The notes under the pieces were generated by a model. That model did no database searches. It was not told where the DNA came from and saw only the letters and a program-made list of their open reading frames with translations. Below, piece after piece: positions 21,118 to 28,900 of a stretch of DNA of 64,000 nt. Made by a program: the position numbers and the translations under genes. Source of the DNA: Hormiphora californensis (lineage: Eukaryota; Ctenophora; Tentaculata; Cydippida; Pleurobrachiidae); NCBI GenBank assembly GCA_020137815.1, contig CM035355.1:657451-721450 (forward strand). Direction: 5' to 3'. Each line of letters opens with the position of its first letter. The stretch's first letter is position 1.

Positions 21118-23984
21118 ACTGCAGATCGATGAACAACAAACTTGGTGAAATCTACGGGGCGTGCTGCGATCTTGACCTTGACGTACTCGGTTTGACAGAA
21201 ACCTGGCTAGAAGACGGTGACGTAGTCACCCCTGCACTGATGAAAGAGCTAGGATACAATCTCTATAGTTCGGCAAGAGGGGCAAGAGGAGGCGGCGTCG
21301 CTATCTTAGCGAGGAAAGCATTACGTGTAATACCTATCAAGACTAAGAACAAACCAACAACTTTTGAATGTATCGAAGCTACGATCGAAGGCGGGCATCT
21401 TCAGAAAACTAGATTGGTGGTGGTATACAGACCTCCTTCCTCTTCCAAAAAGGATTTCTTGGCAGAATTCGAAGAGTACATATCGTCACTAAACGGCCTC
21501 AGTGGACACCCTGTTATCTTGGGCGATTTCAATATCCATACTGAGGATGACGATGATCATACTTCAAACTCCTTCCGTGATTTGCTTGTAGATGAGAGAT
21601 GGACACAGCATGTCGAGGATCCAACCCACGAAAGTGGCGGTACATTGGACTTAGTGATAAGCAGAGATGATGAAGCTTCACCTAGGATTAGTGCAGTCGA
21701 GGTTGCAAAATCCTCCGTTTCAGACCATTATGCTGTCACATTCTACTTACACGTCGGAAAACCAATTCAGCAAGAAAGAAAAGCTGTTCTGTGCAGAAAC
21801 ATGAAAAAGCTCACTGTTGAGGTCCTATCTATGAAAATAGATGAGTCACAGCTGATGTCAATCCCACGTCCCTCTACACTGGAAGGGTGTCTCAACCTGT
21901 ACAACGTCTCACTTCGAGAAATACGGGATGAGATAGCTCCACTACAGGAAAAGGTTATTAAAGACTCGGATCACCCACCTTGGTATGATACTCTATGTGA
22001 GGAAGCTAAAACCTCCCGCAGGACACGAGAAAGAGCTCTGAAGACGACCTTGAAAGACTCCACGAAGAAAGAAGAACACAAAGAAGCTAGAACAGCTCTG
22101 AATAAAGCTATGAAAGAAACATCCAGATTTCTCATGAAAACCAGGATAAATTTCTATCGTGGAAAGCTTGACTACGTGGCTGATGATCCAGCTGCTGTCA
22201 GTGGGTTAATCAACAAACTACTGGGAAAAGACAAGATCCCACAGGAGCTTCCAAACGGGAATTCTTCGAGTGAAACAGCAGAAAACTTTGGCACTTTCTT
22301 CAAATCGAAAATCGAGGATATCTACGAGACGATCAGAGTTGAAAACGAACAATCTGAACCATTGCCAGAACTACCACAAACTGACTACACTGGTGCCACA
22401 TTTTCATCCTTCCGTAAAGTAACTGAAGAGGAACTCAGTGCTATAATTCAATCTATGGAGAAAAAGCACTGTGATCTCGATCCTATCCCTACCAGCAAAC
22501 TCGTAGGTGTTCTCCCGAAGTTACTTCCTCTTATCTCTGACATTGTCAACAAAAGCCTACAAGAAGGTTTAGTTCCTGAACAGCTGAAGCAATCACTGAT
22601 TCGACCCTCGTTCAAGAAGAAAGGAAGCCCGGAAGAACTAAATAACTACAGACCGGTATCCAACTTAGCTTTTATATCCAAGCTAATTGAAAAATGTGCG
22701 TCTATACAGCTTACGGAGCACCTTGAGACGAACGAACTGTTTCCAGGAGTTCAGTCGGCGTACCGGAAACATCATAGCACCGAGACCACACTGGTAAAAG
22801 TAGTGAATGATCTTCTTCTAATTACAGACACGAAGTCGAAGGCGGTACTTGTATTGCTAGACCTCAGTGCTGCCTTCGACACGATTAACCATGAATTGTT
22901 ACTTGGGAAACTGAGGAGGAATTATGGCGTTGAAGGTACTGCCCTTGAATGGTTTGCCTCCTACCTCAAAGATAGGAAAGCTTCTGTGAAAATTGGGACC
23001 TCTACATCCTCGCCCTTAGCCATCAACATCGGAGTGCCACAGGGCTCTATACTTGGACCACTGTTGTTCATTCTGTACACAAAAGAGTTGGAAAGTATTG
23101 CTAGGCACTATGGACTGATGGTGGAGCTCTATGCTGACGATACTCAGTTGTATGTTTCTTTCAGCAACGATTCTCTCCTAGACCTCGAGACGAAACTGCA
23201 GGGTTGCTTAAACCACATCAAAGCGTGGATGTCCAAGAACTTCCTCAGACTCAACCCCAGCAAAACTGAAATAATCGTGTTAAACAACAAACATGATAAA
23301 ACAGAAAACCCTGAAAGCCTTCAAACGATGAGCAACCATGAATCTACAAAGCCACTTACACTAGTAAGGAACCTTGGTGTATTTCTGGACTCAGAGCTCT
23401 CCCTATCTGGTCACGTATCCAGAACCGTAAGGACGTGTCAACTAGCCCTTATGAATCTTTGGAAAATCCACAGAATGTTGGGTGTTAATCTGAAAGTCAA
23501 ACTCGTTAACAGTTTAATACACAGCAGACTGGACTACTGTAACAGCCTCCTTGCTGGTTCTTCTGCCAAAGACATAGGTCGATTACAGAAGATTCAAAAC
23601 TCTGCAGCCCGTTTCGTCTTTGGACAACGCCTCTACCAAGGCACCACAAACCTTCGCAAACAGCTTCATTTCCTACCCGTTCGAGAAAGAGTGCAGTACA
23701 AGTTGTGTCTACTGACATACAAAACACTGAATGGTATAGCCCCACCTTACCTATCGAAGATGATAACACTCCGTCAACCGAAGTTAAAAAGTCTACGAAG
23801 GGATGCTGACAAAACCTTACTTGACAAGAACTATGCCAGATATTGTTCGAGTAAAGGTGCGTTTAGTGTCGCTGCTCCGGAAATATGGAATAGCTTACCT
23901 TCTTCTCTTCGAGAAAGCTCATCCATCACATCATTCAAATCCAACCTGAAAACCCACTTCTTCCGAAAGGCATACGAGTGCTAA
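21060..23984 (+). CDS. LINE A ORF2: apurinic-type endonuclease and reverse transcriptase
   Basis: The first ATG (21129) falls after the conserved endonuclease start NLNCRSMNNKL. The frame is open from 21060, 57 bases into ORF1, so translation probably enters by -1 frameshifting. The endonuclease has TETWL, VVYRPPSSS, GDFNIH, GGTLDLVIS and SVSDHYAV. The reverse transcriptase has NNYRPVSNLAFISKL, QSAYRKHHSTET, LDLSAAFDTINHELL, GVPQGSILGPLLF and the catalytic YADDTQLY. The C-terminal region (SRLDYCNSLLAGSS to SLRESSSITSFKSNLK) is the usual tail of CR1/L2-group elements. About 970 residues with no stop: the copy looks potentially active. It nicks target DNA and copies its RNA into the nick. Confidence 0.92.
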   Translation, partial: SYFKKLPSTQHLALKYGNLNCRSMNNKLGEIYGACCDLDLDVLGLTETWLEDGDVVTPALMKELGYNLYSSARGARGGGVAILARKALRVIPIKTKNKPTTFECIEATIEGGHLQKTRLVVVYRPPSSSKKDFLAEFEEYISSLNGLSGHPVILGDFNIHTEDDDDHTSNSFRDLLVDERWTQHVEDPTHESGGTLDLVISRDDEASPRISAVEVAKSSVSDHYAVTFYLHVGKPIQQERKAVLCRNMKKLTVEVLSMKIDESQLMSIPRPSTLEGCLNLYNVSLREIRDEIAPLQEKVIKDSDHPPWYDTLCEEAKTSRRTRERALKTTLKDSTKKEEHKEARTALNKAMKETSRFLMKTRINFYRGKLDYVADDPAAVSGLINKLLGKDKIPQELPNGNSSSETAENFGTFFKSKIEDIYETIRVENEQSEPLPELPQTDYTGATFSSFRKVTEEELSAIIQSMEKKHCDLDPIPTSKLVGVLPKLLPLISDIVNKSLQEGLVPEQLKQSLIRPSFKKKGSPEELNNYRPVSNLAFISKLIEKCASIQLTEHLETNELFPGVQSAYRKHHSTETTLVKVVNDLLLITDTKSKAVLVLLDLSAAFDTINHELLLGKLRRNYGVEGTALEWFASYLKDRKASVKIGTSTSSPLAINIGVPQGSILGPLLFILYTKELESIARHYGLMVELYADDTQLYVSFSNDSLLDLETKLQGCLNHIKAWMSKNFLRLNPSKTEIIVLNNKHDKTENPESLQTMSNHESTKPLTLVRNLGVFLDSELSLSGHVSRTVRTCQLALMNLWKIHRMLGVNLKVKLVNSLIHSRLDYCNSLLAGSSAKDIGRLQKIQNSAARFVFGQRLYQGTTNLRKQLHFLPVRERVQYKLCLLTYKTLNGIAPPYLSKMITLRQPKLKSLRRDADKTLLDKNYARYCSSKGAFSVAAPEIWNSLPSSLRESSSITSFKSNLKTHFFRKAYEC
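21069..21075 (+). promoter_or_regulatory. Slippery heptamer A AAA AAC, predicted -1 frameshift site of LINE A
   Basis: In the ORF1 frame the codons are TCA AAA AAC, giving the canonical X XXY YYZ heptamer. The -1 frame is open from 21060 to the ORF2 stop. The same heptamer at the matching place in LINE B supports function. Confidence 0.7.
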
Positions 23985-24210
23985 AAAAACAATGTGTGAA
24001 GACAATTTATACTATGAGAATTGTGGTAGAGAGATGAGAGAGAGTTGAGGATCCCGAATTAGAGTGTGATACCGCGAAGTTAGAACGACCAGTACTCTTT
24101 TCACTCACTCTTTCTAAACTGGTCTTTCTTACTAATTTATATTTAATACTTGTTCTTTTTATGTGACGGATCTCCAGAACTCGGTAAAAAAAGAGCCTGG
24201 GTTAAAAAAT

Positions 24211-24211
<1 letters not shown>

Positions 24212-24250
<39 letters not shown>

Positions 24251-24294
24251 AGTAAAGTAAAGCAGAAAAGATCCAAAAAAAAAAAAAAAAAAAG
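24212..24294 (+). repeat. Long A runs downstream of LINE A
   Basis: A run of about 37 A, a short spacer with AAGTAAAGTAAAGCAGAAAAG, and a second run of about 20 A. This may be the LINE A 3' tail, although sister elements end in trinucleotide repeats, or an unrelated retrocopy tail. The exact lengths should not be trusted. Confidence 0.6.
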
Positions 24295-24376
24295 ACAACA
24301 AAAAAGGGGCAAAGAAAAAAGGGGGATATAAATTATAAATGGACACCAAAATTGGGGGTATGGGGGTGGAAGGGTT

Positions 24377-24812
24377 CCAGTGAGGTGTTGCGCAGTGGAG
24401 CATGTTGGGCTTCACTTATAGAAGTGCAGCCAGTATGGTGTAGTGCAGTGGAGCGTGCTGGGCTTTACTTATAGAAGTGCAGCCAGTATGGTGTAGTGCA
24501 GTGGAGTGTGTTGGGCTTTACTTAAAGAAGTGAAGCCAGTATGGTGTAGTGTAGTGGAGTGTGTTGGGCTTTACTTATAGAAGTACAGCCAGTATGGTGT
24601 GGTGCAGTGGAGTGTGTTGGGCTTTACTTATAGAAGTACAGTCGGTATGGTGTGGTGCAGTGGAGTGTGACGGGCTTTACTTATAGAAGTACAGCCAGTA
24701 TGGTGTGGTGCAGTGGAGTGTGTTGGGCTTTACTTATAGAAGTACAGTCGGTATGGTGTGGTGCAGTGGAGTGTGATGGGCTTTACTTATAGAAGTACAG
24801 CCAGTGTGGTGA
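24377..24812 (+). repeat. Minisatellite, about 54-base unit, eight copies
   Basis: Repeats of GTGCAGCCAGTATGGTGTAG, GCAGTGGAGTGTG and GGGCTTTACTTATAGAA with single-base variants. No coding content. From 24813 to 25320 there is unremarkable sequence apart from two LINE-like ends. Confidence 0.9.
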
Positions 24813-25211
24813 GATGCAGGCTACAACGAGTATGACTTCTCTCCCGCTCCTTGGTTCTCCTACAGGTGAAGTAGTCGGATCATCAGTCCTCACCCAGGTT
24901 GTATAAGACAGTATCGATTGTTTAAGGGCTAAAGCCCTGGTGCTAAAGTATTTATTTCTGGATCCCTAGATCCAAGAGCATATCTTATCAATCTGCAGTA
25001 AGCAGAGACAGTATATTTCATCATCCGATTTAAATATCGTTTAACTAACAAGACCTACCTTCAGAAAAATATCATCTTGAAATAACATCTGGAAATCCTT
25101 GGTATAGAACTAACCGCTTTTGAAACGAGAGTTAGTGAGACGAAGTCCGCACCAAGTGATGCAAGTAGTCAAGACCTAACAGAACTCGTGTTGTTCTTTA
25201 AAATATGAACA

Positions 25212-25335
25212 ATGAAAAGCGGACAATAAATGTATATTTGTATTTGTATTTGTATTTGTATCATGGCTGACAGCATGTCCAATTGAGAGCCTTGGTTAAA
25301 AAGCGGACTATGAATTTATATTTTGTATTGTATTG
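25212..25335 (+). repeat. Two LINE-type 3' ends with (TTGTAT)n-like tails
   Basis: AAGCGGACAATAAATGTATA is followed by TTTGTATTTGTATTTGTAT (ending near 25260), and AAGCGGACTATGAATTTATA by TTTTGTATTGTATTGTAT (ending near 25336). The two share a motif and a pentamer/hexamer tail, typical of heavily 5'-truncated LINE copies. They lie one after the other, directly before the decayed retroelement. Confidence 0.55.
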
Positions 25336-25336
25336 T

Positions 25337-26875
25337 ATAAACTAACGAAACAGGAATTCCATGACGCAATGCGCCTCAAATTTGGACTCCATGGCCCCAA
25401 TCTCAACCTCCGATCTGCATGTGGAAAAGATAGCGATGTAAACCACGCCTCAGCTGTACCAAAGGAGGTTACAATATCACGACAAGATACGAGATACGTG
25501 AAAGGAGTAGAAACGAATTCTACAACCTTGTGACGACAGGCTCCCACATCGGACAAATCAAGATAGGGATGCCCGTATGGACATAGTTGGATCTGGATTG
25601 TGGCAGCCTGGTCAACTTAACTTCTTCGATGTGAGAGTTGTCCATCCAAATTCTGCATCATACCTCTCAACCCATTTAGTATCTCTGTACAGAGACCACG
25701 AGCAGATAGTAGGGACGAATCTCTCACAAAAAGAAGTGGTTGACTCACTATTTGGTTCAAAGCAAATTCCGGTTGTAACCCACCTATTTTGACCCGCTGA
25801 ACACGATCCCGTTCATAGGCAAGCTCGGAAAAGTGAAGAAAATGCCCAAATCGGCCACACCCTTTTACCTGTATTTTTAGCCTGTAGCCAAAAACATAAA
25901 TCCTGTTAAAATAGGAGTAGAGACAAATCTGAGGGCACTAAAGTGATCAGCGCCCTCGCATTAGTGGGGGTAGGTGCTGGAATTAAGTCTCTATCTCATC
26001 TGGTTAATTAGATAATTGGATAATTAGGTTTGCGCATAACCGTTTTTTGGCTATATGGCTATAGCCACTTAGGAATGGTTTAGAGACTTTTCACTGGCGC
26101 CATTTTGTAGGCAATAGCCAAGTTATGGGGGGTCGACGTCGGACTTTTAAGCTCTATCTCCAACCGTTTAGCCGTTATTGGGCTTAATCGATGCTCAAAA
26201 TCGGGCTTTTTACCGTTTTTCGCTCATTTTGAGCATCGATTAAGCCCAATAACGGCTAAACGGTTGGAGATAGAGCTTAAAAGTCCGACGTCGACCCCCC
26301 ATAACTTGGCTATTGCCTACAAAATGGCGCCAGTGAAAAGTCTCTAAACCATTCCTAAGTGGCTATAGCCATATAGCCAAAAAACGGTTATGCGCAAACC
26401 TAATTATCCAATTATCTAATTAACCAGATGAGATAGAGACTTAATTCCAGCACCTACCCCCACTAATGCGAGGGCGCTGATCACTTTAGTGCCCTCATAT
26501 TTGTCTCTACTCCTATTCTAAGAGGATTTATGTTTTTGGCTACAGGCTAAAAATACAGGTAAAAGGGCGTGGCCGATTTGGGCATTTTCTTCACTTTTCC
26601 GAGCTTGCCTATGAACGGGATCGTGTTCAGCGGGTCAAAATAGGTGGGTTACAACCGGAATTTGCTTTGAACCAAATAGTGAGTCAAAAAATTAAGATTC
26701 TTCCCTACTAAGAGGAAGAAGAGAAGCTACATGAGGAGGGTACTGATGGTTGAAGGGGGCTCATTCTCCCCTATCGACAACAGGGGGCCTTGGTGAGGAA
26801 TTCCGTAAAGTCATCAAGAAAGCGGCTTCACGGACCGAGGACAAACATGGCGAAAGGTACCCGGAGATGAATATG
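25337..26875 (+). pseudogene. Decayed restriction-like-endonuclease retroelement, split by palindrome
   Basis: Pieces correspond in order to the ORF at 1399-2481: QEFHDAMRLKFGLHGPNL to LEFVDAIRLRYCFHFPDL, MDIVGSGLWQPGQ to MDIVCRGLWSDMQ, DVRVVHPNSASYL to DVRVFHPNAPSYL and, after the palindrome, SYMRRVLMVEGGSFSP to AYMRRVQEVEQGSFTP. Frameshifts and stops separate the pieces. The palindrome at 25741-26696 interrupts it between the segments LYRDHE and RRSYMRRV. It is a dead copy. Confidence 0.75.
25741..26696. mobile_element. Large palindromic foldback element, family F2, copy 2
   Basis: A 956-base near-perfect palindrome with its centre near 26215. The ends are TGACTCACTATTTGGTTCAA and its complement. 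Its core shares long segments with the palindrome at 3807-4784 (GTAGAGACAAATCT, TGGCTATAGCCACTTAGGAA, AGGTAAAAGGGCGTGGCC), while the outermost 100 or so bases differ. It sits inside a retroelement coding region, which shows it is a mobile insertion and not an old local duplication. The arms match better than in copy 1, so it is younger. Confidence 0.88.
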
Positions 26876-27120
26876 TCAACCAGTATTTTTTAGGGGTTTG
26901 GTAGCTCTGCACCCTCTCTTTGGTACTCTGCACCCTCTCAAGCTCCTCAAAGTTGAATGAGTTTCACCCCTGATGTCGGATGAGTTTTTTAAAACATTTT
27001 TTAAAGCTTTCAAACATCTTAGAATGGCCATAACTCCGATTCCTGATGATAAAGAAATAGAAACTTGAAAATTGCCAAGCTGTCCCGAACCTCCAAATTT
27101 CAAGTTTTTATCAGCTATCT

Positions 27121-27648
27121 TATAGTGAACCATAATAAAGTTCAAGAGCACACCACATCCGTCGAGTCAGTACATCCCAATTCTGGTTCACGAGGCCTCT
27201 TCAGTTGCATCAGCACAACAAGCTCTCAAAGCGGGGATCCCTGTCTCTTTTGCCCGTCCAGTGCACCAATTAAATGGCCCAGCCAATTATACTGGCCATC
27301 TCCCTGGGGAGAGAAAGGGACTCAGCGCCATAGTTACCACATACCCGGGTTGGTATGGAGGTTTGCTGAGCGTATCCCATGGTTTAGTGCCAAACAAACA
27401 AACAAACAAACAAGCACACCACATCCAAGAGCGCTCCACATCCAAAAGATAACGGTCTTGGAGTGGTGTGCTCTGTATTTGGTCTCTTCTGGATGTGGTG
27501 TGCTCTGTATTTGGTCTCTTCTGAATCTTGTGCGCTCTTGAATTTGGTCTCTTCTGAATCTTGTGCGCTCTTGAATTTGGTCTCTTCTGGATCTTGTGCG
27601 CTCTTGGATGCTCTTGGAGGCTCTTGAAATTTATTATGGTTCACTATA
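27121..27648. mobile_element. Foldback MITE, family F1, copy 3 (diverged)
   Basis: The ends TATAGTGAACCATAATAAAG and CTTTATTATGGTTCACTATA-like (with one mismatch) enclose arms built of GGTCTCTTCTGGATCTTGTG and CTCTTG units. The ends differ from copies 1 and 2 (AGTGAACC against AGGAACC), so this is a subfamily. A SINE-like insert occupies 27161-27413. Confidence 0.8.
27161..27413 (+). mobile_element. SINE-like retrosequence inside the MITE
   Basis: About 250 bases ending in AAACAAACAAACAAAC and flanked on both sides by GCACACCACATCC (27148-27160 and 27414-27426), a 13-base target duplication. It contains GGTTCACGAGGCC near its start, a weak match to a Pol III B-box. The tail and the duplication length point to insertion by a LINE machinery. 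Whether it derives from tRNA or is a truncated LINE is open. Confidence 0.75.
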
Positions 27649-27753
27649 AGGAACCGGACTCCGGATATTATATGGCCAATTTTGTTACTCATTTAACCCG
27701 GGTTTATTTATCATATAATATATCTTATCACCGAACCATCGTCCCACTAGATC

Positions 27754-28296
27754 ATGTATACAGTGTCGCCTACCACACTTGATAATCTCCTGGGATGTGT
27801 AAAGACCATCAATGGCTCTCTTCTATCTCTTATTGAAGGATGTCAATGCGACACTAACAACGCTGACCTCTTCGATTTTTGTAAAATGGAGTGCGAAACA
27901 TTGCTGAGATTTCTAGAGAACATCGGTGATCCGCATTGGGCCGAAGTGGAAAAGAGAATGGAAAAGAGAACATCGCCAAACCCAGGTGACAAGACTCGGC
28001 ATGCGGTCCATTCACACAATCAGATATCTTCATCACGCAAGGCAATGCCCACCTCCTTAAAACCTCCATCACCCAGGACTGTAATTCCTGTTGATATCAC
28101 CACATCAGAAAACACGAGAGAATGGGACGACAAAGATGATGATATATCTCACCAAACTATTGTAATAAATCAACCCCATAAATCTTTTAACGAACATTAT
28201 TTGGACTTGACAGAGACCGCTTACGACAGGTTGGATTCGAAACTATCTCACATTGAAACCCGTATAAATAGTCTGTTGAATAAGATACATGGGTAA
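27754..28296 (+). CDS. Single-exon protein of unknown function (180 aa)
   Basis: An intact frame starting MYTVSPTTLDNLLGCVKTI and ending SLLNKIHG. Residues 8-70 look helical with a few cysteines. The middle is Ser/Pro/Arg-rich and probably disordered. An acidic patch (EWDDKDDD) and a C-terminal heptad-like helix (YDRLDSKLSHIETRINSLL) follow. An AATAAA at about 28390, 95 bases after the stop, fits a polyadenylation signal. I do not recognise a family. The helix at the end suggests a complex partner or adaptor. The sequence starts just after a MITE and lies upstream of HORMAD on the same strand. Confidence 0.55.
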   Translation: MYTVSPTTLDNLLGCVKTINGSLLSLIEGCQCDTNNADLFDFCKMECETLLRFLENIGDPHWAEVEKRMEKRTSPNPGDKTRHAVHSHNQISSSRKAMPTSLKPPSPRTVIPVDITTSENTREWDDKDDDISHQTIVINQPHKSFNEHYLDLTETAYDRLDSKLSHIETRINSLLNKIHG

Positions 28297-28900
28297 GGAT
28301 ATACTATTTGTTTGGGGTGGTTCTCCCCATTTGACGTGACGTTCAGACGCTGTCAGACCATTGGCCTGACGTTCATAGGCTTGCTGGTTGTAAATAAATT
28401 AATTTTGTAACTCACTTTCATATTGTATCCCACTTTAACCGGGACAACTTTGATCCCAAAAAGTGGATCCACTGAGTCTATGTGCCACATATAATTGTGT
28501 GGCTGTGTCTAAAAATTCATCAGCTTGTTTGTTTTTTACTGAAACTGAAAACCAGAGTTAGCATTAAAATAAAGAGGAAATCAATCAGTCAGCTTCTATT
28601 TATCTAATGCTACACTCGAGACAAGAGTGGCACCGTGCTTTAGATCTCCCAAAGGTGGTTATTATTATGTGTTCTGGAAGAACCAGGAGTTTTCCGAGAA
28701 AAGCATATTTTAGTGTTTCTAACGGGGGACTGGTGGACATGTCGATTGTTCCGTATGCATTGGGCCATGAAATTCGAGGCTACTCAGTCTCACTACTCGG
28801 CTAATAATATCATATATTCACCGCATATTGAATGATGGGAATGAGTGTACGAATTATCTTCAACCCAGTGTCCTTCCTTTTAGAAGTATAGAATAATAGA

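Noticed and set aside
24377-24812. Direct repeats considered as a CRISPR array
   Set aside because: Units are adjacent with no unique spacers and the genome is eukaryotic.
28607-28804. Frame of 65 codons (MLHSRQEWHRALDLPKVV) just before HORMAD
   Set aside because: No splice partners, no family resemblance, and AT-rich intergenic context; could be chance.
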